From Trichuris trichiura (taxonomy: Eukaryota > Nematoda > Enoplea > Trichinellida > Trichuridae): 64,000 nucleotides of DNA. Location of the stretch: assembly GCA_037903355.1 (NCBI GenBank), contig JBAJFE010000038.1:1-64000 (forward strand), read 5' to 3'. Every line of letters begins with the position of its first letter. Position 1 is the stretch's first letter. The notes beneath the pieces are model-generated. The model was not told the origin of the DNA and did no database searches. It saw nothing but the letters and a program-made list of their open reading frames with translations. Positions 37,845 through 50,300 of this stretch are shown piece after piece. The position numbers were made by a program, and so were the translations under genes.

Positions 37845-38799
37845 AAGCCTGATCATACACATGAAAGTACTTAATCCTGTCAAAAGGCATGCGGTATTCT
37901 GCAGTAATTGCTTCGCATTGAAAATTTTAGCCTATTGTACTAACCTGTCCTTAGGCTTTAAGTGTCTATCATGGTTATCCCCGTTTCATCTTGACGCAAA
38001 AGAATGCGAACCCCCAATGTTAAATATGAAATTCAGTAGTACTTACCAAAAAGCGAACTCGTGATGCGTCAGGGCAGTACCCAGCAGCTGCAACCGTGAT
38101 AGCAACGACAATAGCAATAATAAAAGCAATGTGCCTTTTTTTGTATAGCAGTGCCCGTGAGAAGACGATAGTTACCTTTAACTGTCCGCACATTTCGAAA
38201 AACATTTTATCCTATCCTTTGCACAGGCCAGGTCAGGCCAACGTGGAGTAATAAAATAGTATATAATGGACACTGTGCCGTCTTCACATAATGTCCAAGT
38301 CTTGAGTTCAAGCGTCTTTCATTGTTTTTAAGACTGACTTGTCTTGAATTTTATTCTCGTTTTGAACTCTTTGTATGTGAACTGTTTCTTACAGTGGTAG
38401 TTGGTCGTAGCTCGTAGACCGATATCCTGACCAGCTGTGATATTGAGGAACTATTGGCCTGTGTACCAATAAAGCCCTATCCATATTAGAAAGTTAATGA
38501 GAAACGACAAAACTTCAGCCCAGAGAAATAAACTAAATGATTTCAACATTACAGCATTGATTTTTGTCTGATACAAAGTAGTTACTATTTGCTGGCAAAA
38601 CCGGTTTTTCTCAACAAAATAGAACCCAAACGTGGAGCAGTTTATCGCCAGTCAGAGCAGATGTTTTCCTAGAACACGCGAAACAGGAAGCTTTCTGTAC
38701 ACCGGATGATTTCATAGCACCGAAAATTTTGCAGAGCACCATGTAGGCGATGTAATTGCTATCACTGCACATGGCAAAGAAGATTTTTCCTAAGAGCGT

Positions 38800-39250
38800 T
38801 TCTCAGGGCAGGTTAAATTTACAATAGAAAAGGAATCAGGTAATGAAGCTCTCTTCTTAGATGTTTTAGCCGTAAGATTCAACAACCACCTGAAAACTAC
38901 CGTCTACAGGAAACCTCCTCTCTTTTACAGTGCTCACCCTACCCTACTCAAAATCAGCATTGAGAGAAATTCTGAATGGAATCGTAGACAGAACTGTCGA
39001 CATTTGTAACCGTAAATATCTCGTTCTAGAACTGCGTCATAGGAAGACAATCTATCTTATCAGAAGTTGCAGTAATGGACTAAGCAATTCGGTCCTCCTC
39101 AGTTTCTGAACATACTAAACGATGCTCAACAGCTTTCCGTCCACGGCTACTATTCCAGGAGCTACATACAGTATTAAGGAAATTCAAAGAAGCTTTTTTC
39201 GTAATACATAAATACCTTTATTAATTGCCATCAAGGATTGCAAGTTAAAT
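38800..39250 (+). mobile_element. Penelope-like reverse transcriptase fragment (thumb region)
   Basis: The plus strand reads KFTIEKESGNEALLFLDVLA then LKTTVYRKPP. This is the FT.E.E...LPFLDVL...TVYRKPTH block downstream of the Penelope RT catalytic core. Several stops follow within about 100 codons (one in the stretch after NSEWNRRQNC). It is a decayed fragment without catalytic motif or endonuclease. Confidence 0.7.
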
Positions 39251-39569
39251 TTCGTATGAGATAGATGACTCCACGGCATTTGAACCATTTATCCGAATGG
39301 AGAGTCTCGCCTGTTACAAAAAGCACGAGAATAAACGTGGTTTAAGTGGACGCCTATTATTTGTACAAGGTCATGGATGTTAATCTTCACTTAGGAAAAC
39401 TTGTTTGCCTTTGGGGACAGAATTGACGCATACCCCATTTTCTTAAATCGGAAGGTACCCCCCATTGGTTAATTACATGGAGAATAAATGGTAATGGGAT
39501 GTAACTCCCAATGTTCATTCATCTTTCCCTAGCAAGCTCTAAATATAGAGGCTGCTGCCTAGCTATAAC

Positions 39570-41017
39570 ATGAAAATGCTACCGCGTACGTTGCACTGTA
39601 AAGGTAACCGCTTTTGCACTTTAGGAATCGACAAAACATCCCATAAAGAAGGTTTATATCCTGTTCCGGGACGACTTACAGGAATAGGAATGATGAATGG
39701 CTTTATGCCTTCTTATCTTAAGACTGAACATTTACATTTTGCCCTTGGGAGGCGAACGTCTGCTGCAAGCGAGATGTCCCCACTGAAGCGTAGAAGTAGG
39801 GATCAACCTTTTGAAGGCGACTACAGCGCTGCGATCAAGTGGAGGAAGCCTGAGTACAAGTATAGATATGATTGAAGCAGAAATAGTCATTAAAGTGTGG
39901 TTATTTCAAGGTATACTCCGTTCAAGCGAGGCCCAAGAGGTGTTCCTACCGCGGCAGAAGAGAACGAAAAAAACAGTGAGCATGGAGAAAGTTACGGCAT
40001 GCCAACTGGGAATGATACAGAGAGAGGAACTGATAAAATCTCTCACATTCGCTCAGAGGTCGAAGACAGACATACGACGAGCGGTCGTGGAACCCCTAAC
40101 AGTCTAGCCGCCGCCTGGCGCAATTCGCACACGCTTCATAGGTCTGTTGGTGATATAACCACTGAATCAGGCTTTCAGTCTCATCAACACGCTACTGTGA
40201 AACCCCAGCCAGCACAGATTTCTCCTTCCTCAGTAAAGCGGTTGCCACTTAGCCTACCTCATGTGCCATCTGGCTATGCTCCGTTTACGATGTATAATTC
40301 AACCAATGTTCCTTGTCGACCTTGGAGCACTTGCGGCTTTCCACCACCATGGCCGATTGACCCACTGTGCAATAATCACGTCGAGTCGAACAACGTAGCG
40401 AAAGTGAAACCTGCAACAGAGAAAGCACCTGAAGAACCTTCTGTGAAAACGAAATCTTTTTGGAAACCATTGATGATGATAGCTGTTCTGCAAGTTGTGC
40501 TTGGAATGGCCATTTTGATTACTGGCATCATTAGAATCATCTTGAAGGCATATATGGCCGTCGGTTTTGATGTGTTTGTCGGATTGTATGTCATCATAGT
40601 CCAAGGGATCATTGTAACGGCTACCAGGAAGAATAACTGGTGCCTAATGACTGGCGGTTATACCGCGTCAGTTATACAGTGCAACCTACTAGGGCTACCA
40701 ATCTTTGCAAGTCAGTTTTATTTCTCTTGGTCACATTTACTATAGTTACGTAATAATTTATAGGTCTTCAGTCGCTGCAAAAAGCAGATGTGAACACCGC
40801 TGCTCATCAGTATGTTGTAGACATTTTTATAGTAACGTTATGCTTATGCGATCTCGCTTTGGCTGCCATTTCACTTTCGTACTCATGTTTTGTAACAGCA
40901 GGAAAGCTTCGAATCTCTCAAAAAGAATCGATAGGGGATAGCTATCGTAGTGCTTCGCCGAAGGAATTACAATTGAGCAAAAAAGATCAGGAGTCAAAAA
41001 GCGAAGATACGAAATGA
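39570..41017 (+). CDS. Four-TM membrane protein with long Pro/Ser-rich N-terminus, unrecognised
   Basis: Three exons join in frame: 39570-39859, 39911-40710, 40764-41017, giving 447 residues. The first 280 or so residues are hydrophilic, with Arg-rich (SPLKRRSRDQPF, KRGPRGVP) and Pro-rich (PSGYAPFTMYNSTN, FPPPWPIDP) stretches. Four TM segments follow: LMMIAVLQVVLGMAILITGI, FDVFVGLYVIIVQGIIVTA, GGYTASVIQCNLLGLPIFA and VVDIFIVTLCLCDLALAAIS. A short charged tail ends the protein. The layout resembles MARVEL or MS4A-type tetraspans, but I do not recognise a family. The ATG at 39570 is the first in frame; ATGs at 39690-39693 are also possible. Both introns are 51-53 bases with normal boundaries, supporting a real gene. 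Confidence 0.65.
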
Positions 41018-42640
41018 AAGTATGCCATAAATTAGCAGAAGGCACAAAAGATATGATTCTAATGTTTTAAACTACGTTCGTCTCCTACCCTTGTACATAT
41101 AGGGCATTCCTTTGTCGACTTGCTTACAGCGCGAGCATATTCGGCTAAATTAAACTTCTGACCAAATGACTTTTGCTGTTACGTAGAAAGCAAAATATAC
41201 TGTGGATAGGGACGTCTGACTTACGATGGGTTTTGTTCCGACCACTCTATCAGGCTTATTCGGTACACGTATTATAATACTGAACTTAACAGCTTAAAGA
41301 GGTTACCTTAAATAAAACCATGACTGTTACCTGTAATTTGAGAAAGATCATCTAACCCAGTGACTCCCAAAGCGGACGATATAAGCTTGAGGTTAGTGGG
41401 GGGTTAAGGCGATGGAAGGCAAAAAAGTTATGAAGGTTTAAGGCGTAGCCTCTCTACCTTTCTCGCTTCAGCGCTCCTAGGCGTCGCAAAGGCTATTTGA
41501 TCGCGAATTCGATTTCACAGGTTCACTTGGACAGCTCGAAACAGTGATGAGGCCACAAGTATACAAGAAGTACAAGACCAATTTTTCACGGTTCAACGGC
41601 ATTTCGATGCGGCCCGTAACCGAAGCGACCACGGTAAAACATCTAACCCTCAGCTTTGCAACGTTTCCGTCAACACTCCGTATCCTCCTTAAAAGTCACT
41701 GGCTAATGGGATCTGCGAAGAGCTAAGGAATGATTTTAGTAATGCCCCATTCCGCCGTCTGACTTATTAATGACGTGACTGCTTCTTAGCAAAGCTTTAG
41801 GAGTCGATGTGCACTGTAAGCACAAAACGAGTCGCTGTAACCAGCTTTCGAAAGAAAAAGAAAACGTGAATGAATAAGATAAAAGATTAGCAAACGCACA
41901 ATAAATTTTGCTCTTTGGCAGCTCCCACAGAGAACTTCACGAACACGGTTTTACCATTTCTTTCCATTGTTTATTTGTGTAACAAACACTTTCTTCCTGT
42001 CTCGTAGCTCTGTTAAACTTCGCAGATGGTTACTTGTTTAGAAGGAACGGAATAAGTGGAAAAAAGAAATGAGAAGGCAGTCCTGAAATTTTAACCTGTT
42101 TCAGGTTAACCTTTCTATACGGAATCCATTATTACTCTGTAAATCTTTTGCGTGTAATTGTCACAAAGCAAAAATTCTTTGCTATATCACCAAATGAAAC
42201 GGTCAGAGAGATTTATTTGAGCACTAACGTAGTACGAAGGGTCGGCGAAATGAGCAGTGAAGTAGAAGGAACCTTATGCAATCAAATGAGGATTTAAAAG
42301 TTGGTGACCCATTTTTCTTAACGGAAGTTTGTTCATATAAAAAAATAAAGTTTCATATAAGAACATAATTTAGTTTAAAAGTTAGCCTTTCACCTAAAAA
42401 ACTTTTCGACGGATGTTTTTCCGTTTATTAATGCAAAAACTGCAAAAATTATTCGTAGGCTTTCCGTCCTCCCCATGGTCAGTTATCAGCGCAAAAAACA
42501 AAACTTTTACGTGCTAGCATCAGGTTCAGCGACGCAGTAAAGCTCCCTTTGTACAGCCAGCCGACGCGGACACTTACCGAGTCCAGTTGAAGCGCTGCCC
42601 ATTTCATACTGATCGCCCTCTGCCACGATTAACTGACGTA
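41018..42640. other. Gap with a possible hAT terminus
   Basis: No gene recognised. At about 41357 the string CAGTGACTCCCAAAG followed by a GGTTAGTGGGGGGTTAAGG tract resembles one end of a hAT/ZBED transposon, but no matching opposite end or transposase is visible, so the call is weak. Confidence 0.3.
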
Positions 42641-43930
42641 TTATTGTGGGTAAATAGGGACTCGTTTAATTGCTGAAGACGAACTGGCCCTCGCGGCAAA
42701 TAATTTTTGGGCGTAGGTCAAGTGAAAACTGAGAGGCATGTTCAACGACCGCGAAGCTGTTCTTTGCTTTTTCCACGGCTTGTAATCGTAGTATCCTTCG
42801 TGGTGGGTCTCAGCGTTTCCTGCACGTCCCGCTGAGCTCCTCTTCTGCTGTCCTGTAACCGTTGAGTGCCTTCATATGCTCGTCGAACCTGTCAAGTGTT
42901 GCGCGTTTCTTCTATGTAGGAGGCGTTGCAATCACTTTTGATTTCACAAGCAACGTCTTGTCTTTCTTTGAGAGGAATCTTGACCTTGTCACTCCTGATT
43001 AGGGACTTTAGATCAGCAGAAGACTTACAGTAAACGAGGTAGCCATGCTGAAGACCAAAACGTTGCATTTCCCTAAGGCCGCAATAGTAAGAGATTGAAC
43101 CCACTTCACTACCGAGCCTGTCTCTAGCTGTCCGTAATCTTCGCGTGATGGTGGATGTCCTGAAGCCATTTGAATATACATTTTTTTGCAGCACTGCCGC
43201 AATATGACGTAAATCAAAGTTAAAGAGCTGTGGGTCACATATTGCAACTGCGCAGCCCACCAGCCCTGAAACGATAGCTCTCTTAACCGAAATGGGATGG
43301 TGCGACGAGAAGTATAGGTACCCGCCTGGATGTGTTAGTTTTCTGTATACTGTTGTTCTTAAGCTTGTACTTTTCCTGTCAACCAACACATCTGGGAAAT
43401 GGAGTTTGTTGTTCACTTCTTCTTCAAACGTGAACGCTATCTGTCCAGGGAAAATTGAGTTTCGGTGTTCCAAGAGAGTGTTCCTATCCTTCTTTTAACA
43501 GTGGCGAAAATGTCTTCGACGTATCGCTTAAACAATCTGGAGACCAACAGCTTGCCTTTTTTTCGAACGCTGTCTCCTCCAGGCATTTCAATAACGGTTC
43601 TGCAAGGATCGAAGACAACGGGCTACCCATTGGCGGCCCACTGTTCTACCGGGAGAAATTCTTCTGGAATCCGAAATAGTTTCTTTCACGCTTACGAAAG
43701 GATACTAGTTTTAGTACATGGAAACGACTTCGCATATTCCTCGGGAAAGAAACAGACATGTCATGGTATTTTGTTCTCAGATGTGATAAGGTTTTGCGAT
43801 GTCTAAGAATGGTCGATTTTAGTAAGGAAAAACCTGTCGAATGCAGTATTCTTGCAACTGTTGAACTTTGCGAATAGGGCCAACTTAATTGCAAACAGTT
43901 GCGCACAAGACCCACGTCACGGCACTAGGG
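42640..43930 (-). mobile_element. Penelope-like retroelement, RT thumb to GIY-YIG, inactivated
   Basis: The minus strand, about 43640 downwards, reads PPMGSPLSSILAE, the MGSPLS motif of the RT palm. After a frame change comes LFKRYVEDIFATV, the YVDD box changed to YVED. After another frame change comes a 193-codon frame (43473-42892) with IAFTFEEEVNNKLHFPDVLV, TVYRKLTHPGGYLYFSSHHP and the linker. It ends in CNASYIEETRNT, the start of GIY-YIG (GET changed to EET), followed by a stop. A diverged endonuclease remnant (VEHASQFS) continues to about 42640. At least two frameshifts and one stop make it non-functional. Ends are approximate and no flanking terminal repeats were found. Confidence 0.85.
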
Positions 43931-46094
43931 AAGCAAGACCAGCTTACCTGATGTCAGTGTCATTTTTGTAGAGATTTGTTCAAACTGCTTGGCAGCTCAG
44001 AGAGGCTATACACCGTAAGCACGTTGTATGATCTTGAAAACTGGATGCGTTTTAAGGAACCCAAAGGTTTTCATATTGGAACTTTCGTGCAGTATTTTCT
44101 TGTCCGTTATTGGTTTTTGCCGTGAGAACCAATTGCACCTCAAAAAATTAAAGAGCCCCTGTTTACACGAAATAATGTATCCATTAATCGTGACAAGGGA
44201 AGCCAGCTCGATATGGACAGCCCTTATCAGTAAAACCGGATGTTGTTCCACTCGTCTGACGACCCTCTGCTGCCTTTAAATAACTTATCTTCAGAATTAA
44301 ACTTACACAGCCATCACCGCCGAAGACGGGGCAAAGTTGGTGTTACAACGCTCTACCTTCGTAGCGATTTATTCGATAGCGATAATCATAATGACTAACC
44401 ATCAACAAATCGTCGGGAATACTCTCTCTGACCATTTTCTCAGCCTTCGCAGTTCTTATATACCCCTTAGGTCAACACAAGGGTGATCGTAACAACAACA
44501 GGCGGATAGCTAGTTTCAGCGGAGGAAAACCTCTAGTCACACGATAGCAACGTATTTTCGGGAGTCCTGCCCCAAACTTTTAATTACGCAATGTCCACTT
44601 TCGGCAGACGTTAAAGAACTGGTTACAAAGAGTTCAATGCAGTGCGCCGCAACGAGTGGTTCAGAAGCAAAAAGATGGCTGCGTGCGTCTTAATCTGAAC
44701 AATAAAGGTACATACCAATCTGGTTCCGGCATATTTGCGAATCCATTGCGCTCAAGTAGACAGCGGAAACTGCAGAGTACAGTGCTGACGCTGCGGTGTC
44801 GTAGGTGGCATTCGGGAATCCTTGATGCGTGTAATAGAAAGCTGCCTGCATAGCTTACCTTTCAGCGGCAAAACGAATTCGCCATCTTGTACTGCTGCTC
44901 GAATTTGTCAGTTTCAGGCGTGTTACTGAACAATTCTAAAAGTTGGCGAAGTGGCATACAAACCTGAATTCATTAGCGAAGGGAAATGTTCAAGGAATAC
45001 ATATTGCCATTCCATACGAGAACAATGACTCATTGGCAAGGCGTCAAAGAGAAAAACGCCAAGCACACCTCTGTGCGTCTAAACTCGCACATAGACTGAC
45101 CGGAACAACTGAATTCGGCACCTTGCCGCTCTTCATCAGCTCGAGAGTAGCATGGCGCCGAAACAATGAAAAGCCACGCAGTGAACTCAGTTTAAATATG
45201 AACCGAAATAAAGAAGCTCTCCTTTGTTCAATGACCCTCGAGTCCATGCATCTTACAAATTGTTTCATCCATAGACCTAAAGCACCTCGCATAGACAAAA
45301 ATCTCAGCGCAATACGAGGTTCATGTTTGGCCCATGGGAACCACGTCGTTTTCACCGATTCGCATTTTAATTCCGTAGGACCAGCGGCTACTTAAGAAAG
45401 ATTTCGCTAAAAGTCTGTGAATAAAACCGAAATACCATCGCCTCCAGGAAGAGGCGATTCATGAGGCCATTCTGAACTTGCATTTGGAGATGTTGATCTT
45501 ATTCACGGTTTTGCGCTATCATTGAACTTGCACTTCCTTAATGGTCACCTAAAAGCCTTCCGATATGTGCATGACATCTGTTTACGTACATAATTCATAC
45601 GCTGGCCGCCGGAAGTACGAAGAACGCTCTTGAAAAAAGAAGAAATGCAAGATCGTTTCAGATCATGTACGCGGAGAGAGGTCACTGCAGCGACGTTGTC
45701 AAGAAGTGTCCCTTTTCTAGCAAGGAATTAATTCCCCAGAGACGAATAACAAACGGGCACGCTTCATAAGTGCGCAGCTCATATGTCTGAACATTGCTCA
45801 CCGCTTTCAGACCCTCTCAAGCAGGAATAAATGCCTCTGATATAAATTGAAAGCGTTTTTGTCATAGCAGAGCCACCGCGTTACCTATGATTCGTGAAGG
45901 AGCACGAGATCAAAAAGCAATCCCAGTTTCTTTGCGCCAAGCGCTGCCGTAAAAGAGCAGACAAATTCAGCTTTACGCCCACGCTCTCAGCCGGCAAAAT
46001 CATGTAAGAGCGAAAATAGGTTAGATTATGCAAACATGCGTTATAGGGGAACAAGCGATACTTAACAACGTCTCTTTATGAAACTTTAAAAGTT
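43931..46094. other. No gene recognised
   Basis: The longest frames (44943-45395 plus, 150 codons; 45044-45355 minus) overlap one another, lack recognisable motifs and have no splice context. A short stretch near 45560 reads FRYVHDIC and could be another decayed RT active-site region, but the context does not support it. Confidence 0.35.
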
Positions 46095-47091
46095 TTATGT
46101 ACTCATTTTCTTTCCCACTTCTTCTTCTTCCTTTAATTGCTGCCTCCGCTCTTCAAGCAACTCACGCAGGGCGTTCGGTACCGACTTAGATCGAATGCCA
46201 AGAATTTGGGCAGTAACACTCTGATCTAACTCACGTGCAACTGCACGTTCGTAGTTTGATTCCAGATGTGAAAATCCTTCTTTTGATAACTGGCTGACAG
46301 GAAAGAGTAGACCAACTGCATATCGCTGATCCGCATTCAGATAGTTAAGCGTAGGGCAAGCATCCCGCTAAATGAAGTCAGTTAGGATTCAATCTTCGAA
46401 ACGACAAAACGCAAACCGTGGCCATGATTTCAACATTCAGCTTGTTCTCTTGAAAAAAGAAACGCAAGCGTTTCTCGAGCACGCCGACGTTCCGGAAGAA
46501 GAGTTCCTTGTCGCCTGCTCCAAGGACGATGAGATCTTGAAGTAAAAACACTAATGAAAAGACAAAACAGTGGATAGAAGAAACTGACCAGGCTTTGGTT
46601 CAATCATTGTCAGAAGCGTTAATGACTCTTCAGTTATTTCGTCAACTGTTGCAACCTGCGCAAAGTGACATCTGCATTTTTTTAAAATGTAATCGCACAT
46701 GCTCACCTTCCAAGATAAGGCCACTTGACCGAGCACTGCCATTGGTCCTACGACAAATACGCCGTTTGTAAGTCGAAATCCAAACTCATTGTACGAAAGT
46801 ATGCAAAGGTAGTCGTTTCCAGCAGTGTCCTGCAACGAGGTTACCGATGTGCGAAGGCTTTTTTCATCGTCGGTAAAGTAATACTGCGGACTGGAACTAG
46901 CCTCATTCATAACCATTCTTGGTGTTACCCTAATGAAGTCCCAAAATCAGTCACATATTGAACAACAATGTACCCATGTACCTAGGAGTCGTGTCATTCG
47001 TGCCATCTTTTGCTGTACAGTATCTCCGAAATGGACATTTAACGCGACGAACGCTTCGGACAATAAAAGATAAGTTTCTCGTGAAATTCAT
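46095..47091 (-). CDS. NDUFAF3: NDUFAF3-like complex I assembly factor
   Basis: NDUFAF3 is a mitochondrial factor needed for early assembly of respiratory complex I. Five exons join in frame: 47091-46982, 46929-46707, 46655-46589, 46535-46417, 46367-46095, giving 263 residues. Exon 1 encodes a strongly basic presequence (MNFTRNLSFIVRSVRRVKCP), consistent with mitochondrial import. The core matches the family: NEFGFRLTNGVFVVGPMAVL, ITEESLTLLTMIEPKPDLIV then LGAGDK, and DACPTLNYLNADQRYAVGLL. About 60 extra C-terminal residues, Glu/Arg/Lys-rich (LRELLEERRQQLKEEEEVGK), extend past where I expect the human protein to end. The gene starts 230 bases after the CPT2 stop on the same strand. Its ATG is preceded by TTTCCAG, which could be a 5' UTR or trans-splice acceptor. 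Confidence 0.88.
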
Positions 47092-47199
47092 GCTGGAAAC
47101 TACTAAAAGATCTATGGAAACGCACGATAGCATCCTGAAGGCAGATAAACGAAAACATATCATTATCCACTACACAAAGGAGAACGCAGCTAAAAACTC

Positions 47200-47205
47200 T
47201 TTATT
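47200..47205 (-). terminator. Probable CPT2 poly(A) signal
   Basis: AATAAA on the minus strand 117 bases after the CPT2 stop and before the NDUFAF3 start codon, placed as expected for 3' end formation between two adjacent genes. Confidence 0.5.
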
Positions 47206-47321
47206 GAGCAAAATGTTTTCTCTTTCATGATAAAAGCAGTTCAATAAAAGATCATATGTGAACGGGCAGGTAAAAAATAAAAACAAGTTCTTTTGTCAAG
47301 AATAACTTACGAGCAAACAAC

Positions 47322-50300
47322 CTAGCCGCTTTCGAGAATGGACCGCAGATCATTAAGGCTAACTTTGAGAGATTCAACAAAATCGTCGAGCTTACGTTTA
47401 CTCGTGTAAGCAGTTAAAATACAACCAAGTTGCTCATCATTCACGCTGTATCCAATGCCATAACCATCAGGAACAACAGGACCAAATCCGCCTAACAGAA
47501 TGGAATCTGACGTCAGGCTGGACGTTGACAACGTAAAATGATTGGCCAATCGGTAGGTTTCATCAATGAACAAATCTGGCACTCTGTCACCTCGGCGTTC
47601 CGCCAACATCTTCATTGCAAACATGTGACGATCAAAACCTTTACCTAGAATCGTTTCATGGGAATGTTATTCTTAAAGCTACTCCAAGGTCGTGCTCACC
47701 CATGGAAGCTTGCTTCACAAGACTGGAATGTACCTTCGAGCAATGCAAAAGCATTTTCTTCAGCTCTGCTTTCGGTAATGGCGACTGAACATCTAACAAA
47801 GCGCGAACAAAATGATTTGAAGTTTTTGTAGCTGGCCGAACGGTTTCGGTTCTGCCATGTTTGAAAGCTGCAGTACTGCACGACTCGTATGTCGCAGGTG
47901 TATAACCGTGCAATCTGTTAAATGCAACCTGAAAAAACGAAGTAACAATAACAACAAGAACAATAATATAACTGTTAACCCTAATAACATTAATATTGGG
48001 TTGTTTAATAAGTTCGTTCCGTTTTCTGCCAAAGTAAACTATTTTCACACTTCGCTGCTTTTATGTCAAGCAGTACACGTCATACAATACTTCTTCATGT
48101 CTTCTACAGACCAGTACAGTTAAATTTTAATATTGTGCTCATGCGAAATTTCAGCTTAGCTGAAAAGACGAAGTATCGAGTCGACAAAAAGGAGCAACTC
48201 CAATGCGTGCTGGTTTTCCAGTATAACAAAAGATTAATCGCTGCCGCAGCAGCTGAAAAGATATAGTCGGATTACGGGGACGACGCTACCAGTGATAGAG
48301 CAGATAGAAAGTGGTTTTCCGCTTTAGGGAGAGAGATTTTGACTGCCGTGATAGTGAGAAGTTAGAGAAACCAAGCGATTTCGATTAAGACAGACTGAAA
48401 GCCCTATCCAACGAGGACTCACGACGGTCGACATATAAACTGGCTGCCAAGATGGGCTGTGGTCATGTGACTCTGAGGCGACACTTGTTATATACAGAAA
48501 AGGTACAGAAAATGAGATCATGAGCAGGTTTTCTTTCCCCTCGACACTGTTAAGCGGTGGCTGAGTGTTGCCTCTTCTTCAGCCAGATCTTCACGTCTGA
48601 AGAGAAACGGTGCCTGTACGTCAACATGAAACAAAGGAAGGAGTGGCTGAGTTCTGGTAAGGATTCAACCCTTAGAACGAAGCATGAATTACAACAACAT
48701 AAGACTACGGTCTCCATCTGGTGGGATTGCGAGGGTGCTATACATTACGAATGGTTTCCAAAGAACCAGACGATGACTGCCACAATTTATGTGGAATAAT
48801 TATGGCGTTTTGCTTGAGCGGTCCAACCGAAAAGGCAGAGAAAGCAACATGCCATCACATTGCAGCATGTTAATGCCTGATTGCTCACAGCAACCATCAC
48901 AAAAACAGCCACACGTGAACTCTGATAAGAGGCCCTTCTGTGTCCGGCTAAGTCGCTATACATCACTCCATCCGATTACAACTTTTTCATCCACTTGCTG
49001 TCAACTTGCGCAGCGTTTTCTTCAGTGATGACGAAGACTTCTAAAAATGGCTCTCTGACTTGTTCTTCCCCAAATCGCTACACTTCTACCGACTCGAGAA
49101 AAAACAGCTGGTCAATCGTTGGGAAGTCGTGGTTAGTGAAGTAGAATCATTGTTGACTGAAAACAACAATGACTCGTTGGGAAGTCGTGGTTAGTGAAGC
49201 TTGTATTTTCAATGGAAAAAAAGTTAAATTAAAGCTGTCGAGAAAAGCGGAAGAATGAACTTATGAAACACAACCCGATACTGATATATGGAAATGCCGG
49301 AAGCTTAGAAAAAAAATTAAATTTACTTGTATAGCGAGCTGAAGAAAGCCGTCTGGGCTGACCCCTTTGCTTTTGAGATAAGTGCGATTTAGCTCTGGCA
49401 TTATTAGGGACTTCAAGTCAAGAGATTGACACCAAGTAGTATATTCTTCTTTGGCCCTCTTAATAGCTTCTTCCAATGGTTTGTTGAGTTTTATTTCTAA
49501 ACGAAATGCTGTTTTCCAAAGAGAAACAATACAACTCCAGGAAACATACCCAATCTTTTAACGCAGTCAGGACATGTCTGCGATGGAACGTCTTGATAAT
49601 CCATTTCCACCCAGTTATGCTGTCTTACATCTCGCGAAACGTCTTCCATGAATCGTAGCACCGCTACTCCATCACCCCAGGAATGTTCGAAGTTTACACC
49701 GGCCAATCCGTCGCCAAACACAATTATTTGCATTGACTTGTCAAACCACCTGTCATTCACAAAAAATACGAATGTAGCAACTTGCAGGCGCAAACATATT
49801 TTACTAACACCCTTTCCTTTCTCAGTAAGTCTTCTAGATGCGTATCTTTAGCTAACGAACTTTCAAAGATATGAATAAGTGCGTGTAGTCAAATAAATGA
49901 AAAATATTTAAGCGCTACATATGTAATTGAAAACGAATGACTTTTTAGAACATGTAAATGTAACATAAAAAATTGTAACAGCGGGGTTTCAAATGGAGAA
50001 GCAGTACAGTAGGCTAGTTTGTGTCTCCAGCATTTTGTGCCGGCGAGTAGAATGCTGCTCTGCGAAACGTGGAAAGGGCCACAAGTTGAAAAATGGCTGA
50101 CAATTAGACGCCATTGTCTAGGTGGCGAGACTGAACTACCAGTAGGTGGCGCTGTCTCAGTACCAAAGGTCACTCTCCTTACGCCATCTGTACCACTTTA
50201 AAAGACAAAATTTGAAATGATGGACAAAGCAGATCGATCTAAACGGCAGCAGGCCAACTACTCTGCGCATTAGTTATGATTCATGATGATTTCACGCCTG

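Noticed and set aside
42664..42700. CTGAAGACGAACTGGCCC as another hammerhead-like copy
   Set aside because: The stem does not close, GAAA is absent, and the sequence lies in the decayed endonuclease part of the Penelope copy on the other strand.
44318..44375. CGAAGACGGGGC as a repeat copy
   Set aside because: No complementary stem strand or GAAA box follows at the right distance.
44943..45395. 150-codon plus-strand frame as a gene
   Set aside because: No recognisable motif, an overlapping opposite-strand frame of similar length, and no splice or promoter context.
45540..45590. FRYVHDIC as a Penelope RT active site
   Set aside because: No RT motifs occur before or after it in any frame.
46958..47230. 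90-codon plus-strand frame
   Set aside because: Antisense to NDUFAF3 exon 1, whose basic presequence and in-frame splice explain the region better.
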